Positions 25,980 through 34,344 of a DNA stretch of 64,000 nucleotides are shown piece by piece. The translations under genes were made by a program, and so were the position numbers. Source of the stretch: Planctomycetota bacterium (GTDB lineage Bacteria > Planctomycetota > Phycisphaerae > Phycisphaerales > Phycisphaeraceae); the NCBI GenBank assembly GCA_016350165.1, contig CP066225.1:4092001-4156000 (forward strand), written 5' to 3'. Positions within the stretch are counted from its first letter, which is position 1. Each line of letters opens with the position of its first letter. A model generated the notes under the pieces. That model worked only from the letters and a program-made list of their open reading frames with translations, was not told the DNA's origin and searched no databases.

Positions 25980-26906
25980 ATGCACGCTAAGGATATATTT
26001 GAGACATATAAAACAACGTTTTCGTTTGAATTCTTTCCGCCAAAAACGGAAGCAAGCGCGGAAGCATTGTTCAAGGCGGTCAAGGAGTTGGAAGAGTTGA
26101 AGCCGACGTTTGTGTCGGTGACTTATGGTGCGGGTGGAAGCACACGTGAGTTGACGCATGACCTTGTTTTGCGGATCAAGAAAGAGACGCAGGTGACGAC
26201 GGTTCCGCACTTGACGTGCGTGTGTCACAGCGAAAAAGAGATTGATGATATTTTACAAAGGTATGCCAACGAAGGAGTTGAGAATATTCTTGCGTTGGGC
26301 GGCGATCCGCCGGTGAATCTGGAGGGTTATGATCGCAGTAAAGATGCGTTTCAGCATGCAGCGGATTTGGTGCGTTATATTCGCAAGTTTAATGAATCGG
26401 GGCAGCATCCGAATGGGAAGGGGTTTGGGATTGGTGTCGCTGGTTTTCCGGAAGGTCATCCAGGAACGCCTAACCGTCTATTAGAGATGGATTATCTGAA
26501 GGCGAAGGTGGATGAGGGCGCGGATTATATTTGTACGCAGCTGTTTTTTGAGAATCGTGATTTTTATGATTTCAGAGAGCGTTGTGAGTTAGCGGGTATC
26601 GAAGTGCCGATTATTGCGGGGATTATGCCTATTACAACGCAGGCGGGTATGAAGCGTATGGCTGAATTATCAGCGGGTTCAAGGTTCCCTGCATCACTAC
26701 TTCGTGCGGTTGAACGTGCGGATGGTGACAAGGAAGCGGTGAAGCGTGTAGGGGTTCACTGGGCGACTGAGCAGTGTCGCGACTTGCTGGATAATCATGT
26801 GCGTGGATTGCATTTTTACACGTTGAACAAGTCGGATGCGACGAAGGAAATCTATCTGAATCTTGGCGCTCGTGACAGTGCAGCTTTGGGTGGACGATTC
26901 AAGTAA
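25980..26906 (+). CDS. metF: Methylenetetrahydrofolate reductase
   Basis: Reduces 5,10-methylene-THF to 5-methyl-THF with FAD for methionine synthesis. The 308-residue TIM-barrel protein shows the family opening FSFEFFPPKTEA (catalytic Glu), VTYGAGGSTRELT, HLTCVCHSE, ILALGGDPP, and the FAD/folate region YICTQLFFENRDFYDF. GGGAG lies seven bases before the ATG. Monocistronic, with a terminator downstream. Confidence 0.95.
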   Translation: MHAKDIFETYKTTFSFEFFPPKTEASAEALFKAVKELEELKPTFVSVTYGAGGSTRELTHDLVLRIKKETQVTTVPHLTCVCHSEKEIDDILQRYANEGVENILALGGDPPVNLEGYDRSKDAFQHAADLVRYIRKFNESGQHPNGKGFGIGVAGFPEGHPGTPNRLLEMDYLKAKVDEGADYICTQLFFENRDFYDFRERCELAGIEVPIIAGIMPITTQAGMKRMAELSAGSRFPASLLRAVERADGDKEAVKRVGVHWATEQCRDLLDNHVRGLHFYTLNKSDATKEIYLNLGARDSAALGGRFK

Positions 26907-26966
26907 TTTTGTATTTGATATAAAACGCTGATTTGCGCGCACGAAAAATATAATTTAGGTATTACT

Positions 26967-27002
26967 ACCGACCCAACTTTGATGAGTTTGGGTCGGTTTT
27001 TG
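26967..27002 (+). terminator. Intrinsic terminator of metF
   Basis: ACCGACCCAA / TTGGGTCGGT stem with T's following. Confidence 0.85.
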
Positions 27003-27320
27003 TTAGAAGATGCGCAGAAATAGATTGAAAACAGTTAGAAATGATAAGTTTTGAAGCGTGTTTGTGCGAGCAAATGCGTATTTGTGCGCGCGTGGAAAAT
27101 GGCTGCATTTCGGCATGGTTTTTGCTGTGATCTATTGTTTGGATTGTTAAAAATTTTTCAGACATTTTGTTTTTTGTATGGATTGCTGACGGGGTTGGCT
27201 AATCAAAAGATAGACTGGTTTGCTTTATAAAAGATGTTCATGGCATTGGGAATATGTTGATTGGTATGTTGGTTAGTTGTGTGAAGAGGGTCCAGTGAAA
27301 ACTGACACGGGAGACTCTCT
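27003..27320. other. Gene-free stretch before the DoxX gene
   Basis: About 320 bases with no supported frame; it presumably carries the promoter of the DoxX-family gene. TGCGCGCG-type GTGCG repeats near 27065-27090 are short and not clearly structured. Confidence 0.35.
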
Positions 27321-27824
27321 ATGGATGAACAATTGAAAGGTGAACGGATGTGTTGTCATGTAAGAGGGTTGGTGTCGTTGTTGGGCAGAGTATTTTTGGT
27401 CTTGATTTTTTTGATGAGTGCGGTGGGAAATAAGATCCCGAATTTTGAAGGGACTGCTGCGTACATGGCAAGTGAAGGCATGCCGATGCCGAAGGTTATG
27501 CTGGCGGGCGGTATTGTATTTTTGATTGTTGGTGGTTTGTCGGTGCTTCTGGGATTGGGAGCACGTGTTGGTGCGGTGATGTTGGGTGTGTTTCTGTTTT
27601 TAGCGACGTATTACTTCCATGACTTCTGGAATTTCGAGCCAGAGCAGCAAGAAATGCAGATGATTGCATTTATGAAGAACCTTGCGCTGTTTGGCGCGAT
27701 GATGTTTATCTTTGCGAATGGTGCGGGAGCGTGGAGTGTGGATGGGTTATTGAAAAAGGTATTAGGTGGCAAAGGTAGTTGTAAGAAAGATAAAGAAGAG
27801 AGCAAGGCTGCGATTGATCTGTAG
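27321..27824 (+). CDS. DoxX family membrane protein
   Basis: 167 residues with four hydrophobic helices, beginning after a short cytoplasmic lead. The pattern LIFLMSAVGNKIPNF, ASEGMPMPKVMLAGGI, GLGARVGAVMLGVFLFLATYYFHDFW fits the DoxX/DoxD-like family of small quinone-linked or redox-associated membrane proteins. A polar tail with KGSCKKDKEESK is cytoplasmic. The precise role is unknown. It is followed by two hairpin terminators. Confidence 0.8.
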   Translation: MDEQLKGERMCCHVRGLVSLLGRVFLVLIFLMSAVGNKIPNFEGTAAYMASEGMPMPKVMLAGGIVFLIVGGLSVLLGLGARVGAVMLGVFLFLATYYFHDFWNFEPEQQEMQMIAFMKNLALFGAMMFIFANGAGAWSVDGLLKKVLGGKGSCKKDKEESKAAIDL

Positions 27825-27882
27825 GGATAGTGCAGCGGATGAATAGATAACGGTAATGATTAGATGATGGGTGTCGTGTATG

Positions 27883-27912
27883 GCCCGAACGTGAGAGCGT
27901 TCGGGCTTTTTT
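27883..27912 (+). terminator. Intrinsic terminator (first of two)
   Basis: GCCCGAACG / CGTTCGGGC stem followed by TTTTTT, after the DoxX gene. Confidence 0.88.
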
Positions 27913-27972
27913 GGGTAGAGTATTGCGTGGGTATCAGTTAAGATGTTGGTGTTGGGAAATTTGAGCAATGAG

Positions 27973-28003
27973 AAACCCAAGCATGAGCGTGCTTGGGTTT
28001 TTG
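27973..28003. terminator. Second hairpin terminator
   Basis: AAACCCAAGC / GCTTGGGTTT stem followed by TT, 60 bases after the first. It gives double insulation before the Sel1 gene. Confidence 0.7.
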
Positions 28004-28117
28004 CGTGAATGGTTTACGTAAACATGTGATGAGGTGATGTGTGCGAGGGGATTTGTATAATGGGGATCAATTCAGTAGTAGATGTGTCAGGGGTGATGCT
28101 TGAGAAAAGGAAGTGCG

Positions 28118-29212
28118 ATGAAGCAGTTGAGTATTGTGTTTTGTTTGTTGGTTGGTTTGGTTTTTAGTAGTGGGGCTTGCTGGGGGAGTGAAGTGAAAGA
28201 TGGTGGTGAGGCTGAGCAGTTGATCTATGACTTGATTAGTGAGGTGGTAGCGGGTCGCGAATGTACGGTGGAGGAAGCGGAGCGGATAGCGGATTATTGG
28301 TTGAGTCATTATGACAATGTTAAAGCGTTGAAGTGGGCGGATCACGCGATTGAGATGGGGAGTGTTGATGCGCTTGTCACGAAGGGAAGGGCTTTGATAA
28401 GTGGGGGTACTATTAAAAAGGATGAAGCGATGGGGAAGGCGTTGATTGATGAGGCGGTTAAGAAGGGGAGTGATGTTGGAATGGCTTTTAAAGGGGTGTT
28501 GTTGGCGAGGGGTGATGAGGGGAAGCGTAAGGTTGGCAAAGGTGTGAGCATGTTAAAGCGTGCGATCAGTATGGGGAATAAGGATGCGGCGCATGATTTG
28601 GGGATGTTGTATTTGATGGAGAAGTTGGGGAAGAATAATTATGCGAAATCGCTTCCGTATTTTAGGAAGGGTGTGAAGTTGGGTTCGTTGGATAGTATGC
28701 GTACGTTGGGTGAGCTGTATTCGAGTGATATGCCGGCGATCAAGAAGGATTATGCGAAATCGTATGAGTATTTTGAGCAGGCTGCGATGTTGGGTGATAG
28801 TGAATCGATGAAGCTTGTGGCGTGGATGAATCAGACGGGGATGGGTGTTAAAGCTGATCCTAAAAAGGCAGGAGAATGGAGTGATAAGCTGATTGCACTG
28901 TATCGCAAGAGGATGACTTTTGAGGATGGCGAGGCAGCGCATCAACTGTATTCATACTGTTTGAGAGAAGACATTGATCCTTCGAAGAAGTTAAGTGATG
29001 AAGAGGAAATTGAGTTGCTTAAAAAGGCAGGGGATTGGGGTTATTCAAGTGGGTATTCTTCGCTTGCATCAATTTATGAGAATGGATTTGGCGACGTTGA
29101 GAAAGATCTTGAGGAAGCGTTGAAGTGGTATGAGAAAGCTGCGGCGATGGGTAATGAGTTGGCGAAGGGTAGTGTGTATCAATTGAAGAAGCGGATCAAG
29201 AAGGGAAAATGA
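28118..29212 (+). CDS. Secreted Sel1-repeat protein
   Basis: The start ATG at 28118 has AAAGGAAG upstream; a TTG 18 bases earlier is less likely. 364 residues begin with a signal peptide (MKQLSIVFCLLVGLVFSSG, Cys soon after, so possibly a lipoprotein). Sel1-type alpha-hairpin repeats follow: LPYFRKGVKLGSLDSMRTLGELY, SYEYFEQAAMLGDSESMKLV, ALKWYEKAAAMGNELAKGSV. Sel1 repeats are protein-interaction scaffolds; the partner is unknown. It converges with the GH16 gene, with a shared terminator between. Confidence 0.82.
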   Translation: MKQLSIVFCLLVGLVFSSGACWGSEVKDGGEAEQLIYDLISEVVAGRECTVEEAERIADYWLSHYDNVKALKWADHAIEMGSVDALVTKGRALISGGTIKKDEAMGKALIDEAVKKGSDVGMAFKGVLLARGDEGKRKVGKGVSMLKRAISMGNKDAAHDLGMLYLMEKLGKNNYAKSLPYFRKGVKLGSLDSMRTLGELYSSDMPAIKKDYAKSYEYFEQAAMLGDSESMKLVAWMNQTGMGVKADPKKAGEWSDKLIALYRKRMTFEDGEAAHQLYSYCLREDIDPSKKLSDEEEIELLKKAGDWGYSSGYSSLASIYENGFGDVEKDLEEALKWYEKAAAMGNELAKGSVYQLKKRIKKGK

Positions 29213-29228
29213 TTTTGATATCAAAAGG

Positions 29229-29255
29229 AAAGCTCAGGTTTGTGGCCTGAGCTTT
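29229..29255. terminator. Bidirectional intrinsic terminator
   Basis: AAAGCTCAGG / CCTGAGCTTT stem with T-rich right flank and A-rich left flank, between convergent genes. Confidence 0.85.
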
Positions 29256-29282
29256 TTGATGGTTGGGTTGTGGGTCTAATGG

Positions 29283-30167
29283 TTAGTTAGATGGTTGTGG
29301 TTCTATTGGTTCGTAGAAGCGGACGTAGTCGATGATGTATTTTTGTGGGAGGATGGTATCGTCGATGGGGCCGCCCCATGAGCCGCCTAGTGCGAGGTTG
29401 ATGAGGAGGTAGTGTGGTTTACGGAATGGGTTTTCGGGTCCTTTGCCTGCGGTATCGACGTAGAAGGTTTGGATGTGGGTGTCGTCGAAGTAGAACTCCA
29501 TACGATCGGGGTAACGGTTCATGGCGTAGACGTGGAAGTCGTTGAATGGTGGGATTTTTGTGACGTTGATGTTGCCTGATTTGGAGCGGAATGCGTATTT
29601 GTTGTTGGGGTCATCGATGGGGTAGTGAACGGTTGCATGGATTTTGGAGGGATCTTTGCCGACGAATTCCATGATGTCGATTTCGCCGCATTTTGGCCAT
29701 CCGAGTTGGGGACGATTGATTCCCATCATCCAGATGGCTGGCCATACGCCTTTACCTTGTGGTAGTTGTGCGCGGACTTCGACTCGGCCGTAGGTGTGAT
29801 GGGCTTTGTGGAGGGTGATGAGTGAGGCGGAGGTGTATTGGGCGTGTTGTTGTTTGTGACGCCAATTGTCTGATTCGGGATTGTATTTGGCGTTGGGGTA
29901 TTGTTCTTTGATGCCTGTGATGGTGAGGACGCCGTCGGAGACGAGGGCGTTTTGCTTGCGTGCTTTGGTGTAGTATTGTGGTTCGTTGTTGCGAATGAAG
30001 CCATGCTCGTAGTCCCACTTTTCAGAGTCGGGTAGGCCTGTGTAGTTGAATTCGTCGGACCAGACGAGCTTCCACTGCTTGTCTTGAGTAGGAGGGGTTT
30101 GCTGTTGTGCGGATAATGGGGCGGCGATGATGGATAATGCGAGTAGGCAGAGTGAGAGGTATTGCAT
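29283..30167 (-). CDS. Secreted glycoside hydrolase family 16 (beta-glucanase/laminarinase-like)
   Basis: 294 residues with a signal peptide (cleavage near Ala20, APLSA-QQQ). The GH16 jelly roll begins WKLVWSDEFNYTG. The catalytic motif is GEIDIMEFVG with nucleophile Glu162, Asp164 and acid/base Glu167. GKGVWPAIWMM and the terminal DYVRFYEP are family hallmarks. GH16 enzymes retain configuration while cutting beta-1,3/1,4-glucans or galactans. The ExDxxE form without a beta-bulge difference visible here and the sequence around it favour laminarin-type glucan, but agarose/carrageenan branches cannot be excluded. Confidence 0.92.
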   Translation of the reverse strand: MQYLSLCLLALSIIAAPLSAQQQTPPTQDKQWKLVWSDEFNYTGLPDSEKWDYEHGFIRNNEPQYYTKARKQNALVSDGVLTITGIKEQYPNAKYNPESDNWRHKQQHAQYTSASLITLHKAHHTYGRVEVRAQLPQGKGVWPAIWMMGINRPQLGWPKCGEIDIMEFVGKDPSKIHATVHYPIDDPNNKYAFRSKSGNINVTKIPPFNDFHVYAMNRYPDRMEFYFDDTHIQTFYVDTAGKGPENPFRKPHYLLINLALGGSWGGPIDDTILPQKYIIDYVRFYEPIEPQPSN

Positions 30168-30366
30168 GGGATGATCTCGCTTATGATGTAAAAGAATGTT
30201 CCATGTTTTGTACTGTAATGTGTCGTTAGGAGCAAGGGAGAATGGTGAGAGGATTGTGGGGAGGAGGTGATATGGTGAACGTTTGGTACGCTAGGTGGGT
30301 AAGTGGGATATAATTGGTGTTGGATATGAATGAAGCGATGGGCGATGGTGTTCGAAGGAATGATGA

Positions 30367-31452
30367 ATGAGTGATATTGAATTGTTGAAGCGATTGGGGT
30401 GGAATAAGCATTTTGCTGATGAGGCAGAACGTTTGGGTTTTGATGTGGATGATATTGTGAGGGTGAGTGGTGTGAGGCGGAAAGGGTTTGTGGTGAGAAG
30501 GGGTGATGAGAGTTGGTGGGTGAAAGCGGCGGGAAGGTTGAAGCGTGAAAGGTTGTATCCGGTGGCGGGTGACTGGGTTGTGGTGAATAAGAAGAATGTG
30601 ATAACGGATGTGTTGCCAAGACGGAATGCGCTGTCGCGTGGTGCGGCTGGTGTGAGTCGGAAGGAAGGGGGGCCTGCGGTTGAAGAACAGGTGATGGCTG
30701 CGAATCTGGATGCGGTGCTGATTGTGTGTGGATTGGATGGCGATTTTAATTTGAGAAGGATCGAGCGATATCAGACACTGATTTATAACTGTGAACTCAA
30801 GGCAGTGATTGTGCTGACGAAGGCGGACTTGCAGGCGAAACGCGATGAGATGGTGAAAGAAGTGATGGATGTGGCGGGGGGAGTGGATGTGCATGTTGTG
30901 GGGATGGATGATGAGGCTGGAGTTGAGGAGGTGCGCGGGCATATGAGGGATGGTGAGACGGTTACGATGATTGGGTCGTCGGGTGCTGGGAAATCGACGC
31001 TGATCAATCGTTTGTTGGGTGAGGAATTGCAGGTGACGGGTGCGGTGAGTGATGCGGTGGGTAAGGGCAAGCATACGACAACAAAAAGGGACCTGATTAT
31101 GATGCCGAGTGGGGGGATGGTGATCGATAATCCGGGGATCAGGGAGGTGGCGTTCTGGGGTGATGAGGGAGGTGTGGATGCGACGTTTCCTGAGATTGAT
31201 GAGGTTGCGGGGATGTGTAAATTTGGGGATTGCAGTCATACGCATGAGCCGGGGTGTGCGGTGAGAGCGGGGGTTGAGCGTGGGGAGATTAAAGAGGAGC
31301 GGCTGGAGAATTATTTGAAGATGCGAGGCGAGATGTCGCAATTGGCGGATCGTCAGGAGAAGGGGGCTGGGCGGTCTGAAAAAGAGCGATCGAAGGGGCT
31401 TTCGATGAGGATTAAGGAGATGCACAAGCGAAAAGGTGGGAAGCGGCACTGA
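30367..31452 (+). CDS. rsgA: Ribosome small-subunit-dependent GTPase RsgA
   Basis: A circularly permuted GTPase that helps mature the 30S subunit. 361 residues: an OB-fold N-terminal domain (to about residue 100), then the GTPase with motifs in permuted order, G4 LTKAD (about 154), G1 GSSGAGKST (about 203) and G3 DNPGIRE. A C-terminal zinc knuckle has CKFGDCSHTHEPGCAV. The basic tail ends KEMHKRKGGKRH. It is unusually G-rich on the coding strand. The zinc ligands all appear intact. Confidence 0.95.
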   Translation: MSDIELLKRLGWNKHFADEAERLGFDVDDIVRVSGVRRKGFVVRRGDESWWVKAAGRLKRERLYPVAGDWVVVNKKNVITDVLPRRNALSRGAAGVSRKEGGPAVEEQVMAANLDAVLIVCGLDGDFNLRRIERYQTLIYNCELKAVIVLTKADLQAKRDEMVKEVMDVAGGVDVHVVGMDDEAGVEEVRGHMRDGETVTMIGSSGAGKSTLINRLLGEELQVTGAVSDAVGKGKHTTTKRDLIMMPSGGMVIDNPGIREVAFWGDEGGVDATFPEIDEVAGMCKFGDCSHTHEPGCAVRAGVERGEIKEERLENYLKMRGEMSQLADRQEKGAGRSEKERSKGLSMRIKEMHKRKGGKRH

Positions 31453-31731
31453 TTTTGGAGGGAGGAATGAGGGGTGTGGTGTGCGGAAAATTGGGTGGAA
31501 ATGTTGCTGGTTTTAGAGGTGGGAAGTACGATATTGGGATACAGAATCCGTGTATGAACTCCACTATGCTGGCTGGCGTGTAGTGGAAGTCTAAAAAACT
31601 TGCTGGCCGACATGAAGTTGAATGAATTGACCTGCATCGATGAGAGGACGTGGGGGTAGGGGGTTTGCGCCTGAGGTGGGAGTGGATGAGGGGGAAGCTG
31701 AGCAGGTTTTGATATACACGGAGACGATGTA

Positions 31732-33330
31732 ATGGCTGGAAGCATAGTTCCTTTGCCGGTGATGTTGGAAGACGAAGAGCGGAAACGTAACGAGAAGGTA
31801 GAGTTGCCGAAGTCGATCGTGGTTCGGTATGGGTTCCAAAAGAAAATCGCAGAGTTGGCATATGACGGTGCGACGCGTCCGGGTTGTGGCTCGAAGGTTG
31901 TGCTGCGTACGGATCGGGGTACTGAAGTTGGTACGCTGCTGACGACGACATGCCCGAATGCAGGGTGTGGCTCGTCGGTGAGTCGGCAGCAAATGCTGGA
32001 CTATATTGAGAAGTCTGGTGGGAAGGAATTTCCGTTTACAAGCAAGGGGAAGGTGCTGCGGATCGCGACTGTTGAGGATCTGAATAAACAGTCAGAGATG
32101 GATGGTGGGAAGATCGAAGCGATGAAGCAGGCGAGGGGGTTCATTAGCGAGCTTGAGCTTGAGATGAAGCTGGTTGATGTGGAGTATATGCTGGGTGGTG
32201 AGCGGGTGATTTTTTACTATGTGGCTGAGGACTGGGTGGATTTCCGTGAGCTGGTGAAGAAGCTGGCGGGGGCGATGCAGACGCGTATTGAGATGTGTCA
32301 GGTGAACTCTCGTGAAGAGGCGCGGCTGGTTGCGGATTATGAGAAGTGTGGACAGCATTGTTGTTGTAAGCAGTTTTTGAAGGTGTTGAAGCCGGTGTCG
32401 ATGCGGGCGGCGAAAGTGCAGAAGGCGACATTGGACCCGCAGAAGATTTCGGGTCGTTGTGGGCGGCTGATGTGTTGTCTGAGATATGAGGACAAGACTT
32501 ATAGTGAGTTGAAGAAGAATCTGCCGGCGAGGAAGAGTCTGGTGGAGACTGAAGATGGTGTGGGTGTGGTTTGGGATACACAGATCTTGACGCAGTTGGC
32601 GTTGGTGAAGATCGGGATTAATCCGCCGACGGCATATCCGGTTGAGCAGTGTCGTGTGCTGGATAAAGATGAGGCGAAGAAGTGGCGTGAGGAAGAGAAG
32701 GAACGGGAGGAGATGAAGTGGAAGGAACACGCGAAGGCTGCGGACAGAAAGAAGAGTCGGCGGTTCGATGATAAGAAGGATGATGGTAAAGGTGGGCGAT
32801 CACGTGATGGTGAGCGAAGGAGCGGCAGACGCAGTGGAGCAAGTGGTGGTAAGGGAGGCGAGTCGCGGACGAGGAGAAGCCGTGATGAGAATAAGGGAGG
32901 GAAAGGAGAGAGGAGTAGTTCGACACGGCGAGATCGACGTGATCGGACAGAGCGCAGTGGGGGTAAGCGTAATGAGGATAAAAAAGTATCGAACGGGTAC
33001 TCTAATAATAAGATAGAAGATGGTGGACAGGGAGAAGGTGAAGGAACGAAGCCTAAACGTCGCAGAACGAGAAGGCGTCGTAAGCCAGGTGGAGAAGGCG
33101 GAGGAACTCAGGGTGGCGGCGGTGAGAGATCACGTCGGCCACGCAATGAAGGTGGTGATGGGAACAGGGATGGTGGTGAGAGGAAACGTCGTCCGCCACG
33201 TGGTGGAAGAAGGCGGCGAGGTGGAAATGATGGTGGTGGAGATAATAAGGGCGGTGACAATAGAGATGGTGGAAATCGAGGCGGCGATCAAGGGGGTGAT
33301 AAAGGTGGTGGTGGAGGTGGCGGGGAATAA
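31732..33330 (+). CDS. RicT/YaaT-like PSP1 domain protein with long Gly/Arg-rich tail
   Basis: 532 residues; GGAG precedes the ATG. After a PSP1-type domain (about residues 20-185, VVRYGFQKK, TDRGTEVGT), the diagnostic Cys clusters of the RicT/YaaT family appear: CGQHCCCKQFLKVLKP (about 205) and GRCGRLMCCLRYE (about 240), which in Bacillus RicT contribute to binding 4Fe-4S in the Y-complex that guides mRNA maturation. From about residue 325 on, the protein is a disordered Lys/Arg then RGG-like tail (SRDGERRSGRRSG, GGRRRRGGNDGGG). No RicA or RicF is visible in the window. The tail suggests RNA binding. Confidence 0.85.
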   Translation: MAGSIVPLPVMLEDEERKRNEKVELPKSIVVRYGFQKKIAELAYDGATRPGCGSKVVLRTDRGTEVGTLLTTTCPNAGCGSSVSRQQMLDYIEKSGGKEFPFTSKGKVLRIATVEDLNKQSEMDGGKIEAMKQARGFISELELEMKLVDVEYMLGGERVIFYYVAEDWVDFRELVKKLAGAMQTRIEMCQVNSREEARLVADYEKCGQHCCCKQFLKVLKPVSMRAAKVQKATLDPQKISGRCGRLMCCLRYEDKTYSELKKNLPARKSLVETEDGVGVVWDTQILTQLALVKIGINPPTAYPVEQCRVLDKDEAKKWREEEKEREEMKWKEHAKAADRKKSRRFDDKKDDGKGGRSRDGERRSGRRSGASGGKGGESRTRRSRDENKGGKGERSSSTRRDRRDRTERSGGKRNEDKKVSNGYSNNKIEDGGQGEGEGTKPKRRRTRRRRKPGGEGGGTQGGGGERSRRPRNEGGDGNRDGGERKRRPPRGGRRRRGGNDGGGDNKGGDNRDGGNRGGDQGGDKGGGGGGGE

Positions 33331-33348
33331 TTGAATGATGAGAAAAGA

Positions 33349-33384
33349 AAAACACCCGAGCGTTTGTGCTTGGGTGTTTTTTTG
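33349..33384. terminator. Bidirectional intrinsic terminator
   Basis: AAACACCCGAGC / GCTTGGGTGTTT stem with A's on the left and T's on the right. Confidence 0.85.
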
Positions 33385-33422
33385 TTTGAATTATTGAGGG
33401 GTGATGTGAGTCTAATTGATTG

Positions 33423-33992
33423 TTAGGCAGTGCGGCGACGGCGGAGCATGAATGGTAATGTTGTGAGCGCGAGTAGTGATGCGGTGGTGGGTTCGGGTAC
33501 TTCGACGAAGGTTGCGTAGATACATGCAGCGGATTGTGTGTGTGAGTTGGTTGTGATGTTATCAACTGTGAGGTCGAGGCGGTCGGCGTCGAAGTATGAG
33601 ATCACCTGATTGTCTGGTGTGCTATCGTATGGGACGACGATTTCGTCGGAGGGGATGAAGTTACTGGAGGGTGAATGCCACACGTTGTTGGTTTGGTGGG
33701 TGTCACCTAGCAGGTCCATGATTTTTTGTACGGCGGTCTGTGCGCCGACGGGGTCATGCCAAAAGGTTGGGGTGTTGCCTGTGACGAAGTTGAAGTTTTC
33801 GTCTGGGTGCCAAGTTTGTGTGAATTGAGAGATAATGATGGAAGCGTTGTAGGTTTTGCCGTTGACTTCAAGGTTGTTGATGTATGAGACGAGCCCGCCT
33901 TGGAAGATGAGTTCGGCTGCGTTTGTTGTGGATGTCGCGATTGAAGTTAGGGCGATCAGTGCACAGGTAAGAAGGGTTTTCTGAAATTTCAT
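33423..33992 (-). CDS. PEP-CTERM sorting-domain protein
   Basis: The start at 33992 has GAGGAAAAAG upstream; the longer frame to 34118 is not supported. 189 residues begin with a signal peptide (MKFQKTLLTCALIALTSIA, cut near TNA-AE). A beta-rich body without recognised catalytic motif follows. The C-terminus VPEPTTASLLALTTLPFMLRR is a textbook PEP-CTERM tag: Pro-Glu-Pro, hydrophobic helix, Arg cluster. It should be a substrate of the exosortase encoded at 51.4-52.4 kb, giving a surface- or exopolysaccharide-associated protein. Confidence 0.85.
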   Translation of the reverse strand: MKFQKTLLTCALIALTSIATSTTNAAELIFQGGLVSYINNLEVNGKTYNASIIISQFTQTWHPDENFNFVTGNTPTFWHDPVGAQTAVQKIMDLLGDTHQTNNVWHSPSSNFIPSDEIVVPYDSTPDNQVISYFDADRLDLTVDNITTNSHTQSAACIYATFVEVPEPTTASLLALTTLPFMLRRRRTA

Positions 33993-34344
33993 TATCTTTT
34001 TCCTCGTTTGGTATGGGTGATTCGTGTGATGTAAATTTGCGTGAACAGAAAACCAAATGCATTGAAGTATGCATAAGGCGCACTGATAACTTGTGAGTAT
34101 TGTTGTTAGACAATACAAAGTATGGATTTAATTTTGAGCATTTGAACTACACGTGTTGAAGTGGTCTATCTCCTCGTACCAAGTCATTGGTGCAGTTTGT
34201 TTTTGCTATGTTGCTCAATAGTTTTGAGCGAGTACCAGAAGTTAAACCAATGTATCAGGGCATGCAATAAGGAGAAACCGCACGCTGAGCGTGTTGGTGT
34301 TAAGTGAGGAAAGATAGTGGGAATGTAGGTGTTGTTGAAGCGGA
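33993..34344. other. Gene-free stretch
   Basis: About 350 bases between the PEP-CTERM gene start and the lipoprotein gene end. It holds the promoter of the former and AT-rich sequence; no clear hairpin terminator for the lipoprotein gene was found. Confidence 0.4.

Noticed and set aside
29726-30619. Long minus-strand open frame rich in Ser, Pro, Thr and His
   Set aside because: It overlaps GH16 and rsgA in other frames, and its low-complexity composition is what G-rich plus-strand DNA gives when read in the wrong frame.
30226-31449. 407-codon minus-strand frame over rsgA
   Set aside because: Composed of Pro/His/Arg/Leu-rich low-complexity sequence with no domain; rsgA on the other strand has all family motifs.
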